64,000 nt of DNA from Lysinibacillus composti (GCF_016908465.1 NZ_JAFBDY010000008.1:62001-126000); one strand, 5' to 3'. Counted from the first letter of the stretch, positions 23,283 to 33,207 are shown. Made by a program: numbers and translations. Notes: generated from the sequence alone by a model not told the origin.

Positions 23283-26055
23283 ACGAAGTTTCCTCATCTT
23301 GCGCACTTGCACGATTCTTAATTCGCCCAGTGATATACGGTACGAATGCTGCAACCGCAATGATTACCAAAAGCACAATACTTGCTGGAACGATTAGAGA
23401 TTCAGGTCCGTATTGAATGGATAAATAAACTTTTGTCATGGGATCTTCATAATCAATGTTTGATGCCAATAACGTCAGCATTGGCGTTATAAAGAAGGCA
23501 ATGACTGCAACACTTACGAACCAACCAATTAGATTGCCAATCGAGAAACCAGCAAAAATCACGGAGGACACCGCCGTTAGTAATAAAACAGTGAAAATTG
23601 TCCATTCAATTGCACCTGTTTCATTCAATGGATAAATATCCAACCCGTAAATACTAATAATTAACCCAACGATTAAGTTCAACAAACTGAACAACGCGAT
23701 GCGCACGCTCGTTTTGTTGTTTTTGAAATAGTAGCAGAAGTATCCAATAAGTAAGCTACTAATTAACACAATGACGAGCACAATCACTGGTGGTAATTTA
23801 TTCTCTTGCACGGATGAATCTAGGCTGTTTGCTGCAAGTGGTGTAGATAAATGCTCATAGATTTGACCATTCTTTTGACCATCGATAAATGCGTTGTTTA
23901 ACACATCATGAATATCATTACGATATTTCTCTGTTGTATCTACGTTTTCATTCCACTTAGAGTTCAATTCCTGCGTATCTGCATTCACATCTGCTGCTTT
24001 AGCGTGAAGGTCATTTGTTACTGACATAATATTGTCTTGATTTTCCATGATTGTGTTCATGGAATTACTCATAGCCTGCAAGTTTTGACTAATACTTTGT
24101 TGATTTGATACGAGGGTACTTCCATCTGCAACCGAAGATGAAGATTCAGATGAACCAGCAATGAAAGTATCCAAGCTTTCTTGCATATTGCTCGCACTTG
24201 TTTCAACGGCTTCTAATTGTTCAGAAATTACTTCATAGTCAGAATCGACTTTCTCCATTTGCTTTGTAAAGAATGAAGTTAGCCCCTCTTCCAATGATGT
24301 TAATTGCTGCTGAGAAGCAGGAACTCCAGCTTGCAATTCATCAAATAACGTTGTTCCTTTTTCATTAATACCTAAGATTTTGTTCACGTTTGACGACAGT
24401 TCTTGGAAATTTGAATCAGAACTTAAATTCGTTTTCAATGCAGTTTCATATTGAGCTAATGCCCCATAGTACTCCATTAACAATGTTGAATTATCACTAT
24501 TAATTGATTTGTAAAAGACACTTTTCAAGCGCTCTTTCTTACCATCATTTATTAGGGGTAAGTTCACAATTTCAGATTCTTTACGTTCGATTTCATTGAT
24601 AATCGATTTTTCATTGCCTGGTGTTGATGGAACAACGACCGGGGCTTCCTCTTCACCTAGTGATTGTAACAACTGCTCTTGCAATTGCTTTTCTTGTTGT
24701 TGTATTTGATGAATGCTCTCTTCGATGTTTGTGATTTGGTCAGACAGTTGGGACAGTTGTTCATTTATGACTGAACCCACTGATGGTGCCGCCGCTTGGT
24801 CTGCTATGGACTCATCCGTATTACCTGCTACCGCAGCTGCTTGTTCTTTCAATGCATTAATTTCCTGCACTAAGTCCAGTAGTTTCGCTCGCTGTGAATC
24901 AAGTGCGGCAATTTTCGAAGAAGCAACTAAATTACTAGTGTTGCTTGCCACTTTCCCACTAACACTACTAGCTTGCGTAGTTGGATTAGTTGCAGGTGTG
25001 CTACCATTCAATTGTTTTTTCAAACTTATTACTTGAGATTCATACTGTACGATCATTTCCCCTTCCACTTGCTTGAGGAGGTTCATGATTTCATCTCGCT
25101 GGGTAACAACTTGATCTGCTAAATTCGTGACATTACGTCCGTTTTTTGCTAATTGGTCTTCAAGCTTCCGGACATTTGAACTAAACTTTTCATTTTGTTC
25201 GATTAAGTACGTCTTCATTTCGTTATAACGTGGGTCTTGAGCACTCTTCATGTCAAGCACCGCTGTTAGATTTTCATTTTGTACTGTTTGTAAAAGCTGT
25301 TGCGCGGAAGTTTGGTATTCCTGATAGTTATTTACATACGTTACAAATTGCGCTAATTGCTCCTCGAAGTCCTCAGCCTGCCGTGTATTTCCATCGATTG
25401 GTGCACTCTTCACGGAGTTTGCGATATTCTCCAACAAGCTTTTTTGATCTTCAATATCCCCAACTACCCCTGATAGATTCGGGCGATAAAAATCGGAAAT
25501 CGTATTTAGAAACTCTATTTCTTTTTGAAGAATCGTATCGAATTCTTCACGTACTTCCTCTAAATCTTGAGAAACATAGCTCCAATAGAGAGTCGAGATT
25601 TTCCCGTTTACTCGGGCAGTTGCTTTATCGATTTCTCGTAAAACTTTTTCACGATTTGCTGTGTTTAATTGACCTGAAACGTTATATTTAAACTCGGCCT
25701 TTACCGGTTGTTGTTCCTCGTAGGTCATAATGTTTTTAGAAAAATTCGATGGAATATAAATTACCGCATCGTAATCTTGATTCGCTAACCCTTTTTCTGC
25801 AGCACTTCGACTCACAACAGACCAATCATAACTTGTATCTGTCGATAAAATCGGCGCCACTTCTTTTCCAAATGCAAGTGCACTTTCTTCGTTTTCTGCA
25901 CCTGTATCCTCATTAACAACGGCGATTTTCTTCGTTCCGCTCGATTCATCGAAAAACGGGTTTTCGCCGATAGCTAGGAAGTAAAGGATGGGGGCCCCGA
26001 TAATCAAAATCATGACGATTGCGATTTTTAACATCAGCTTCTTTTGAGCCGTCAT
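23272..26055 (-). CDS. esaA: T7SS membrane protein EsaA (YueB type)
   Basis: A 927-residue protein with one N-terminal helix (~8-28), a very long extracellular coiled-coil region (~30-755) rich in Gln/Glu/Ser, and about five to six C-terminal membrane helices (~760-910). This is the EsaA/YueB layout; YueB is the phage SPP1 receptor in B. subtilis and a T7SS component. The N-terminal GTKKIAVVNEDTGAENE block is the conserved YhgE/Pip-type motif. The ATG overlaps the essC stop (ATGA). The extracellular arm is the part most likely to vary between strains and to bind phage. Confidence 0.9.
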   Translation of the reverse strand: MTAQKKLMLKIAIVMILIIGAPILYFLAIGENPFFDESSGTKKIAVVNEDTGAENEESALAFGKEVAPILSTDTSYDWSVVSRSAAEKGLANQDYDAVIYIPSNFSKNIMTYEEQQPVKAEFKYNVSGQLNTANREKVLREIDKATARVNGKISTLYWSYVSQDLEEVREEFDTILQKEIEFLNTISDFYRPNLSGVVGDIEDQKSLLENIANSVKSAPIDGNTRQAEDFEEQLAQFVTYVNNYQEYQTSAQQLLQTVQNENLTAVLDMKSAQDPRYNEMKTYLIEQNEKFSSNVRKLEDQLAKNGRNVTNLADQVVTQRDEIMNLLKQVEGEMIVQYESQVISLKKQLNGSTPATNPTTQASSVSGKVASNTSNLVASSKIAALDSQRAKLLDLVQEINALKEQAAAVAGNTDESIADQAAAPSVGSVINEQLSQLSDQITNIEESIHQIQQQEKQLQEQLLQSLGEEEAPVVVPSTPGNEKSIINEIERKESEIVNLPLINDGKKERLKSVFYKSINSDNSTLLMEYYGALAQYETALKTNLSSDSNFQELSSNVNKILGINEKGTTLFDELQAGVPASQQQLTSLEEGLTSFFTKQMEKVDSDYEVISEQLEAVETSASNMQESLDTFIAGSSESSSSVADGSTLVSNQQSISQNLQAMSNSMNTIMENQDNIMSVTNDLHAKAADVNADTQELNSKWNENVDTTEKYRNDIHDVLNNAFIDGQKNGQIYEHLSTPLAANSLDSSVQENKLPPVIVLVIVLISSLLIGYFCYYFKNNKTSVRIALFSLLNLIVGLIISIYGLDIYPLNETGAIEWTIFTVLLLTAVSSVIFAGFSIGNLIGWFVSVAVIAFFITPMLTLLASNIDYEDPMTKVYLSIQYGPESLIVPASIVLLVIIAVAAFVPYITGRIKNRASAQDEETSYEM

Positions 26056-29000
26056 GAGTAGATCTTCCTTTCAATATCACATAATGGGATTTGTATTTTG
26101 AGTTCTTTGTTGTTCATGACATAGTAGCCAAATCCTGCTTGAATCTCTTCTTCTTTACGATCGTATGGTAGTGTGAACAATGTTTGCTCTGATTTTTTCA
26201 TCAATAGCACTGCTTGACGAATTTGCTTCACTTCCGTCGTTAACGCATCATAACCTTTCGTTAAATCAGTTGAATTGCCAGATACGATGAAGTTAAATCC
26301 AAGATAACTTGCATTTTTCATTAACTTCACAACGCGTTCTTGAAGTTTCGAATCAAGACTTGAATTGAATCGCGTATAATCATCCACCACCAGAAGAATT
26401 GGCGGGAATTGAAGATTTGCCCGTTCATTAAAGTTCGTGTTAACATACGTTACTTCACGGGATGCAACCTCTGCTTCAATAATCGTTAACCAATCATCAA
26501 ATTGTTCCTTCGTTTCTAAATAGGCAACTGCCTCTTCATCTGCGAAAGTCGCTAAACCTCTATCAAATGAATCAAACAACCCAATATCTCGAATTCCCTT
26601 TTCTATAGCAAGCGTTAACAACACTTTCAACATATTTGTCTTCCCTTTTTGCGCTTGCCCCATAACGAGACAATGTTTGTTGTTTAAAAGATTTACCGCA
26701 ACTGGTTGGACAAACTCTTCATCTAAACCGACTGGGAATTGATGTGGTTGCCCGTCAAGCGGAATATATTTTGCTAATTGAGACAGTGTCAAATCTGTTG
26801 GTAGCATTGGGATTGGTGTTGGTGCCGATAACTTCGAGTATTTTGCCTTCAACGATTTTACAGTTTCTTTTAAGGCTTCAAGCATCTCAAAATCATTTGC
26901 TCCATTAGCCGGTAAGAAAATTTGCGAGAAATGCGCCTCGTCTTTTTTAATAATCGCCCGACCCGGTATCGCTTCAGGTGATAAAGTGGTTTTCCCAAGC
27001 ACCGAAAATGCCTCACTATGATCCATCAAGTAATGCACAATTTTCGTCTTCAGATTGTTCATGACTGCTTGACGAATCGATGAAATACGTGTTGCCGTAA
27101 AGATCATGTAAATACCTAAAGACTGGCCATCCCTTACAAATTGGTTGAAGTAAGGTTCGAAATCCGGCATTTCTTCTTTAATAAAATCAAAATTCTCAAC
27201 GACCACATAAAGTAGCGGAAGTTTTTTCTCTGCCACCTGGTTATACAGCTTGATACTGCCCACTTCCATTTGCTGAAGCAATTGCTTTCTTCGAACGATT
27301 TCTTTGCGGATCATTCTCATAAACTTCTCCATTTTGCGGATATCCTCCATCAAGAAGAAATCAGCAGTATGTGGAAGTTGCTTCAACGGAAGTAACGAAC
27401 CATTTCCAAAGTCCATTAAGTAATAATGCACTTCTTCAGGACTGTAGTTTTCCGCGATATTTAAAAGCAGTGTCAGCACCGTTGTTGATTTTCCGTAACC
27501 AGTGGAACCGAAAATACCCAGGTTGCCATCATCCATCACTTGATAGTGATACGGCGTTTGGCTTTGTTTTTCAGGTTCATCGATTAAAGCAAAGGCGATG
27601 CGATCTTGCTGTTCAGAAGTATCCGCATTTTTATATAAGCGTTCAGCAAGCGGTGGGAGCCACGGACTTTTTAGCTTATCTATACCAAATGCTTGTTGCG
27701 TCTCTGCGATTTTCGTTACGATCGCTTCAATTTCTGTAATGCCTTTTCGTTTCGTATCTTTTGCAGAAATATTCGATAAAGGAATTAGGCCTAAATCCGT
27801 TACGATGGCAATTTCATCTTCCCCATCGGAGTGCTCTGACAGATAAGGCGCACCACTCCAAGCCGATTGAAACAGTTCATAAACCTCGTTGTTCCCAACC
27901 TGCAAATACCCCCTACCGGTTTGAGTGATGGAAGCAGCATCTGCATTTTTCAAAATTTCCTTACTATCACTCGCATCTTGAACCTTTAACGCCACTTTAA
28001 AGCGGGCGTTACTCCAGATTTGATCATCAATGACGCCGCCTGGTTTTTGAGTTGCCAAGATAAGATGAACCCCTAAACTTCGCCCAATACGGGCAGCACT
28101 TACTAGCTCTCGAATAAAGTCCGGCTCTTCATTTTTTAATTCCGCGAATTCGTCGGAAATTAAAAATAAATGTGGCAGTGGTTCTTCTGCTTGCTGTTGC
28201 TTAAACAAACTTGTGTAATCGTTAATGTGTGTGACATTATAACGGTCAAACAAGCGTTGACGACGTTTTAACTCACTACGGATCGAAGCAAGTGCCCGAT
28301 TCGTAAAGTTCACACTACCCTCGATATTCGTAATCGTTCCTAATAGGTGTGGCAATGTTCTAAACGGCTGAGCCATTCCCCCACCCTTGTAGTCGATTAA
28401 AAGGAATGCCACTTCATGTGGATGGAAATGTACTGACAACGACAAGATGTAGGTTTGTAGGAATTCACTTTTCCCTGACCCCGTTGTTCCCGCAAGTAAT
28501 CCGTGCGGTCCGTGTGCTTTCTCATGTAAATTTAAGTACACAAGATCGTCTTTCCCTTTTAATCCAATTGGCACAGCTAATGATTTGGAAGATTCATTTT
28601 CTGACCATTTTTGCGCAATGCTAAGTCCATCTACTTCTTTTGCATTCATCATCTCAAGGAAGGTCACGCTTTCTGGGATGGAGTTCGTCATCCCCGTTTG
28701 ATGGTTCAACGTGCGTAACATCCGTGCAAAACGCTCGTTATCTTCTTTTTGATGACGATCCAGTGTAAACGGAATGCTCACTGCTTTTTTATCCTGTATT
28801 AAAATGTCTCCTTGTGTATCGTTCAGTAAGCGTACAAGGGTGTGAATATTGTCCGACAAACTTTCCTTTGCATCGGTTGCGAAAATCACCGAAATGCCAA
28901 GGTGTTTGTGGTCTCCTTCAAGGTATTCTAGGATGACGTGGTCACTAATCAACTGCTGGTTTGTAATAATGAATACAAGATGTGGTGCGAAGCGGAGTTT

Positions 29001-30527
29001 GTCTTTCTCCTCCTCCAAATCACGCTCACGAATCATTTCATAAATCGATGAAAGCAGCTGATCTCGTGTTTTTTCGTTGTAAATTAACCCACGTGCATAC
29101 ATGTTCGGAATTTTAAAATGCGGCAGCCATTTCATCCACTCGATTTGCTTGTAATCTGCTTCCTCAAAAATAAAGACAAAACGTAAATCATGATAGCTAT
29201 GGAAAAACGCAAGCTGTCCAATGATTTGGTGGATTTCTTGTTTTACAACGCGTTCTTTCCCAATTAGCCCAATCGGCCCTTTCGCCAAATTCGCAATGAC
29301 AGGAATATCGGATATTTCCTTATAAACTTTTTCAAGTTTTTGAGATTGTTCGATTAAATCATCCATTTCGCGATTCGCCATATCGTTGGAATTTAGTGTA
29401 ATCGGAAAGCTTGATGGTACTGTCCCCGTCCCTAAACGAAATTGAAGAAAATCATCACTTTCTAAAGGACGTTCCCAAATACGATCTGAAATTTGGTTCG
29501 TTAAATATTTCATACGTTCGAAAGTTGGGAAGTGGAACTCCATCGTAAATCGTTGTTTTTCTGATAACTCTTGTAGTTCCTGTCTTTTATTTTCAAGGTA
29601 CGCCGTGTAGACGCGAATTCGTTTTTCCTTTTTTCGTTTCTCATTGCCGCGGTCTTTAAAATATTGCACTGACGACGTAATTAACGTCATGACAAACATT
29701 ACCATGGTAATAAGGATGAAAATACCTCGAGGCTGAATAACAGACACAATTCCCATAACAATCAGCATAACAAGCGGTGGTAGTATGACTAACCAGAGGC
29801 CTCTGTTTGACGGGTCATGCTCTTGTGACGGAAACGACAATGAAACCTTTTCTTTCGGCAGTTCATATACCATTCTCGGAGTACGTCTGTAAATCGGGTA
29901 TTTTTTCTTCATTTCCGATTCTGGCTCAATGATTTGTGAAAGTTGTGACTCGTAATCTTCAAAACTTAGAATTTCTAGAACGTCCTCTTCTACTAAACAA
30001 ATGAACATGAATGGTGTGAAGACAATGTCCCCTAGTTGAATTTGTTTTCGGGATTGTTTTCTCTGCCCATTTATGTAGACTTCAGCGTTGTTTGGATTTT
30101 CGAACGTCCATTGATGGCCGACTTTCAGGAGTGCAAACGACTGTGGCTTCAATTGGAGTTCGGATTTCCATATAATTTCAGCTTGTTCGTTCTCATTGGA
30201 AAATCTAATCTCTTGCTTCTCCCCTACAAAGTAGGTCTCCTGTTTTGCGATGGATTGGAAAAATATGATGTTCAGCTTTTTCTGGCTGTTGGCATCCGTC
30301 CATTCAAAAAACTGCTTGGGATTCACTTTTCCAAGCAATTGCTCATTTTGCTTTACCGTAAAACCAAATGAATCTTCCGTAATGGTGAGGGGGCCATTCG
30401 TAAACGGCAAGCTGTGAATCGTCACAGTATGGGATGAATCATTCCCAACGGTGATTTGGTCTTTCTTTAATTGATCCAATTGAATGGATTGATAATAGTT
30501 GTCATAAAAAAATAAAAGCGTACTCAT
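26052..30527 (-). CDS. essC: T7SS motor ATPase EssC (YukBA type)
   Basis: A 1491-residue FtsK/SpoIIIE ATPase that powers substrate export. N-terminal tandem FHA-like domains (~1-200), two membrane helices (~245-292), then three ATPase domains. P-loops are GTTGSGKSE (~680), GSTGYGKST (~1007) and GQAQKGKTN (~1292). ATPase 1 has a complete Walker B (LFLISDEFAEL); ATPase 2 has VVVENFDF, with Glu-Asn instead of Asp, so it is probably weak. I set the start at the ATG at 30527 (MSTLLFFYDN), preceded by GAAGGTG; a 44-residue longer reading starts at a TTG without ribosome site and runs into the gap holding the decayed repeat. Single uninterrupted protein, unlike the split YukB/YukA annotation. Confidence 0.95.
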   Translation of the reverse strand: MSTLLFFYDNYYQSIQLDQLKKDQITVGNDSSHTVTIHSLPFTNGPLTITEDSFGFTVKQNEQLLGKVNPKQFFEWTDANSQKKLNIIFFQSIAKQETYFVGEKQEIRFSNENEQAEIIWKSELQLKPQSFALLKVGHQWTFENPNNAEVYINGQRKQSRKQIQLGDIVFTPFMFICLVEEDVLEILSFEDYESQLSQIIEPESEMKKKYPIYRRTPRMVYELPKEKVSLSFPSQEHDPSNRGLWLVILPPLVMLIVMGIVSVIQPRGIFILITMVMFVMTLITSSVQYFKDRGNEKRKKEKRIRVYTAYLENKRQELQELSEKQRFTMEFHFPTFERMKYLTNQISDRIWERPLESDDFLQFRLGTGTVPSSFPITLNSNDMANREMDDLIEQSQKLEKVYKEISDIPVIANLAKGPIGLIGKERVVKQEIHQIIGQLAFFHSYHDLRFVFIFEEADYKQIEWMKWLPHFKIPNMYARGLIYNEKTRDQLLSSIYEMIRERDLEEEKDKLRFAPHLVFIITNQQLISDHVILEYLEGDHKHLGISVIFATDAKESLSDNIHTLVRLLNDTQGDILIQDKKAVSIPFTLDRHQKEDNERFARMLRTLNHQTGMTNSIPESVTFLEMMNAKEVDGLSIAQKWSENESSKSLAVPIGLKGKDDLVYLNLHEKAHGPHGLLAGTTGSGKSEFLQTYILSLSVHFHPHEVAFLLIDYKGGGMAQPFRTLPHLLGTITNIEGSVNFTNRALASIRSELKRRQRLFDRYNVTHINDYTSLFKQQQAEEPLPHLFLISDEFAELKNEEPDFIRELVSAARIGRSLGVHLILATQKPGGVIDDQIWSNARFKVALKVQDASDSKEILKNADAASITQTGRGYLQVGNNEVYELFQSAWSGAPYLSEHSDGEDEIAIVTDLGLIPLSNISAKDTKRKGITEIEAIVTKIAETQQAFGIDKLKSPWLPPLAERLYKNADTSEQQDRIAFALIDEPEKQSQTPYHYQVMDDGNLGIFGSTGYGKSTTVLTLLLNIAENYSPEEVHYYLMDFGNGSLLPLKQLPHTADFFLMEDIRKMEKFMRMIRKEIVRRKQLLQQMEVGSIKLYNQVAEKKLPLLYVVVENFDFIKEEMPDFEPYFNQFVRDGQSLGIYMIFTATRISSIRQAVMNNLKTKIVHYLMDHSEAFSVLGKTTLSPEAIPGRAIIKKDEAHFSQIFLPANGANDFEMLEALKETVKSLKAKYSKLSAPTPIPMLPTDLTLSQLAKYIPLDGQPHQFPVGLDEEFVQPVAVNLLNNKHCLVMGQAQKGKTNMLKVLLTLAIEKGIRDIGLFDSFDRGLATFADEEAVAYLETKEQFDDWLTIIEAEVASREVTYVNTNFNERANLQFPPILLVVDDYTRFNSSLDSKLQERVVKLMKNASYLGFNFIVSGNSTDLTKGYDALTTEVKQIRQAVLLMKKSEQTLFTLPYDRKEEEIQAGFGYYVMNNKELKIQIPLCDIERKIYS

Positions 30528-30661
30528 CAAATCACCTTCTAGTAGGGATTTTTTTTGTTGTAATTTAATGTCCGTCATGAATTGCTGGAAGATTCCCTTT
30601 AGCTCACTTGGACTTTTGTTTTGTACGATTAGTACCGGATGTGTGTTTTTCCTGCTCAATC

Positions 30662-30722
30662 GGACAGATTTGGACCAGTCAAATTTTCGAAATACTGGAC
30701 ACTTTTTTAAATTTATCGGACA
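30662..30722. repeat. Decayed 21-bp repeat trace (array D), word GGACA
   Basis: GGACA occurs at 30662, 30697 and 30718; the last two are 21 bp apart with A/T-rich filler, and GGAC/GGAT echoes lie at 30610 and 30637. On the minus strand these read TGTCC, sharing TGTC with arrays A and B. It sits in the 214-bp gap between essB and essC, an unusually long space inside a core operon. Much weaker than arrays A-C. Confidence 0.45.
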
Positions 30723-30741
30723 TTTTATGAATTTCAGTCTG

Positions 30742-32157
30742 CTATTGTGCTGGCTTTTCTAGTTGCTGTGTTGCTCCCGAAGTTGCAGCAGGTTTCTCAG
30801 CAGCATCTGTTGATGATTTTTCTTTCGCTCCCTCGTTCGCAGGTGTTGCAGCTTTATCTGCCGCACCAGTTGATCCGGCTTCCTTCGCATCACTATTTAC
30901 CGAAGCTTTATCTTTTGCACTATCTTTGTCCGTTGTACTTTCCGAGCTCGCACCACCCGAAGCACCAGCTTCTTCAACTTCTAACTCCAACGCTTTTTTC
31001 AATTCCTCAAGCTGTTGTTCTATTTCGCCTTTTTCGTTGTCGATTTTATCTAGAAGTTGTTCGCGCTCTTCGTCCTTTAAATCTTGGTCTGCTTTCACAG
31101 ATTCTTCATAGTGAAGTAGCGCAAGCATAATTAAATCTAGATCCTCTAGTTGACGTGCCAGACTTAGCGCATCCTCAGCTTGCCCTCTTCCGATATAAAT
31201 CCAATACTTAAAATAGCGTGGGTCGGTTTGCAGCGTGATGGTTTTTAAAATGTTATCCCTTTGTTCTTCCATCAAGGTTTCATTAACGATGTAAGCAAGT
31301 GACAATTGATACTGAATCACTTCTGGCATATCATCCACATCGTAATCAGCAAGACGATCAATAATTTCACTATAGTCACCTTGAATATAAGGGCCTTGTA
31401 CCGCAACATAGGCTTCTTGTCTCGGTTGAGAAACGACAGCTTGATATGCCGTATAAATACCTAATGGCAATAAAACCAAAACGAGTCCGGCTATACTGTA
31501 TCGCAACCAATTCCACTTCGTTCGCGTAATTCGAGTGAATTTTTTCTCTTCCTTTTCAAGAACATGCAGTTGCTTTTTGATAATGTCCAATAATTCATGC
31601 TCATCTTTTGCTTCAACAACTTTCGAAGCCATTGCACTTAATTCAATTGACTTGGAAAATTGAATATATTGGTTAAACGTATATTTAGGATCAATTGCAG
31701 CGGCAATCGTTGCTTTTGTTTCATGCCAAAGTCTTTCAGCATTCCGTTCATATGGTGGGATACTTTCTTTCACCCCATAATATAAGAAATAAGGAGTCAA
31801 GCTTTCATCGATTAAAATATTTTCAGGACACAGAATTGCGTGAAGTCGATTAGACTTGTGTAACATGATTGATTTCAGCAATTGGGAAGCAAACATCCAG
31901 CGTTCTTTTTCATCTAATGTTCGCAATTTCCCGAACGACATAAAGTTTGGGTCCTTTTTGTATGTAAAAATTACTTCATCTTCTGTTAAGGTGATTTCTT
32001 TCTGAATAAAGGGATTGATTTCCTGTAGCAGTGTGATTTCAAATTCATCATCTAACTTGATCTTTTCTTTTTGAAACGTAAGTGTGATCTGGTCCTTTTC
32101 AAACTTGAGGGTCGCCTCTAACTGTTTTTCTAAATAGGATTGATTTTTTTCTGACAT
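30742..32157 (-). CDS. essB: T7SS membrane protein EssB (YukC type)
   Basis: A 471-residue protein. Residues ~1-210 are the cytoplasmic pseudokinase-like domain of YukC/EssB (ILCPENILIDESLTPYFLYYG is its landmark). One membrane helix at ~222-244 follows, then an extracellular helical domain (~250-395) and a low-complexity Ala/Ser/Lys/Glu tail (~396-471). The tail is longer than I would expect for the family and may contact the wall. AAGGAG precedes the ATG; it lies 12 bp after esaB. EssB dimers bridge EssC and EsaA in the channel (family knowledge). Confidence 0.93.
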   Translation of the reverse strand: MSEKNQSYLEKQLEATLKFEKDQITLTFQKEKIKLDDEFEITLLQEINPFIQKEITLTEDEVIFTYKKDPNFMSFGKLRTLDEKERWMFASQLLKSIMLHKSNRLHAILCPENILIDESLTPYFLYYGVKESIPPYERNAERLWHETKATIAAAIDPKYTFNQYIQFSKSIELSAMASKVVEAKDEHELLDIIKKQLHVLEKEEKKFTRITRTKWNWLRYSIAGLVLVLLPLGIYTAYQAVVSQPRQEAYVAVQGPYIQGDYSEIIDRLADYDVDDMPEVIQYQLSLAYIVNETLMEEQRDNILKTITLQTDPRYFKYWIYIGRGQAEDALSLARQLEDLDLIMLALLHYEESVKADQDLKDEEREQLLDKIDNEKGEIEQQLEELKKALELEVEEAGASGGASSESTTDKDSAKDKASVNSDAKEAGSTGAADKAATPANEGAKEKSSTDAAEKPAATSGATQQLEKPAQ

Positions 32158-32169
32158 CTTTATGACTCC

Positions 32170-32409
32170 TTACAAGATTTCTAGTCGATCACCTGTTGTG
32201 ATGCCACTGCCCGCTAATTGTTCATTCCCTGATAAAACCTTTTGCTTATTTGCTACTCGAATCCAAAAACCTTCTTTTGGAGGATGGGGGATCGATTTTG
32301 CTTGCCAAACGATATCGATTAACTCTTTAACGGTATAATAGTTTGATAGTCGTAGATCAAAACAATCCCCATCATAGTGTTTTAAGTCAACTGATACTTC
32401 TATGTACAT
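32170..32409 (-). CDS. esaB: Ubiquitin-like T7SS protein EsaB (YukD)
   Basis: A 79-residue ubiquitin-fold protein collinear with B. subtilis YukD: MYIEVSVDLKHYDGDCFDLR at the start, TVKELIDIVWQAKSI in the helix and SGITTGDRLEIL at the end. I chose the ATG at 32409, with GAGGTG 6 bp upstream, giving exactly the usual 79 residues; six extra residues are possible upstream. It is required for secretion in characterised systems. It sits between the attenuator after esxA and essB. Confidence 0.93.
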   Translation of the reverse strand: MYIEVSVDLKHYDGDCFDLRLSNYYTVKELIDIVWQAKSIPHPPKEGFWIRVANKQKVLSGNEQLAGSGITTGDRLEIL

Positions 32410-32497
32410 TTTCATCACCTCAGGCAAATCAATTATCCATGACAGGTTGAGTGTTAAGTCGCATAAAAATAATCACGACTAACTACCTACTAACAGA

Positions 32498-32534
32498 CGA
32501 AAAGAGCGTCTTCATCCGAATATGACGCTCTTTG
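32498..32534 (-). terminator. Terminator/attenuator between esxA and the rest of the T7SS operon
   Basis: AAAGAGCGTC and GACGCTCTTT form a perfect 10-bp stem with a 13-nt loop; TTTCGTC follows on the minus strand. Placed 21 bp after the esxA stop and before esaB, it would let abundant EsxA message stop here while limited read-through supplies the membrane machine. Confidence 0.8.
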
Positions 32535-32554
32535 TATCCAAATCTTAGATGAAG

Positions 32555-32848
32555 TTATCCGCGAATTTGACCTGCAATTTGACGGTCTGCATTCGCAAGG
32601 GCATGTGCAGTATTTTTCAGTTGTACTGAAACATCTGTTAAAAGTCTTTGCATGTCTTGAATCGATGGACGTAAATCAGCGTATTGATCAGCAAATGCTC
32701 TGCTAGATTCACCTTCCCACATAGCTTGCAACTCTTGAATCATATTATCTAAACGTGAGATTTGTTCTTCAACTTGTGCACTTTCATTTCCGTAGCGACT
32801 AGACATTGCTTCTAATTCAGCTGGGGTAACACGAATAATTCCTGACAT
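32555..32848 (-). CDS. esxA: WXG100 protein EsxA (YukE)
   Basis: A 97-residue helical hairpin with the WXG motif at the turn (MWEGESSRAF, residues ~44-53), the hallmark of EsxA/YukE. The start MSGIIRVTPAELEAMSSRYG is typical for Bacillus YukE. It is both a secreted substrate and an activator of EssC. The C-terminus ends QIAGQIRG, and a strong AAGGAGAG ribosome site precedes the ATG. First gene of the operon, followed by an attenuator. Confidence 0.95.
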   Translation of the reverse strand: MSGIIRVTPAELEAMSSRYGNESAQVEEQISRLDNMIQELQAMWEGESSRAFADQYADLRPSIQDMQRLLTDVSVQLKNTAHALANADRQIAGQIRG

Positions 32849-32898
32849 GTAACTCTCTCCTTTTTTCCTCGGCGTTGTTAAGTTTCATTTACTTCAAT

Positions 32899-32915
32899 AT
32901 TTGTAATTAACAAAT
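32899..32915. promoter_or_regulatory. Palindrome upstream of esxA
   Basis: ATTTGTAATTAACAAAT is a 6+6 inverted repeat (ATTTGT / ACAAAT), 51 bp upstream of the esxA start, in the 359-bp gap (32849-33207) between esxA and the divergent YwqH-like gene. It could be a regulator site for the T7SS operon. No other clear signal was found in that gap. Confidence 0.3.
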
Positions 32916-33207
32916 AACAAAACGAAACAATGCCTTTCTTAAAATCCTACTTAATTCTAAAGAATGGAAATTAGTAAGGTCAATAACTATCTAGCAATTA
33001 CACGGAAAAGAGTTAATTCCTCCCAAATTATTTAACAAAAAATGAGCACACCTTACCATTTTATGTATTAGAGGTTGTGTTATATTAAAGTGGGCATAAT
33101 ACATTAGTAATTGCTAATTTCTTTAAATTCAGTGAATTTTTTGTGCTGAAAAATTAACTTAATCAAAAAATATTATAATAATTACGAAGTTATATAGAGG
33201 TGATGGA

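Noticed and set aside
26052..30659. 44-residue N-terminal extension of EssC
   Set aside because: It starts at a TTG without ribosome site and has no FHA-like sequence; known YukB-type proteins begin close to the ATG at 30527.
33060..33207. Sigma-A promoter for the YwqH-like gene (TTGTGT, 16 bp, TAATAC near 33074)
   Set aside because: The match is fair but the region is so AT-rich that several equal alternatives exist; not listed as a feature.
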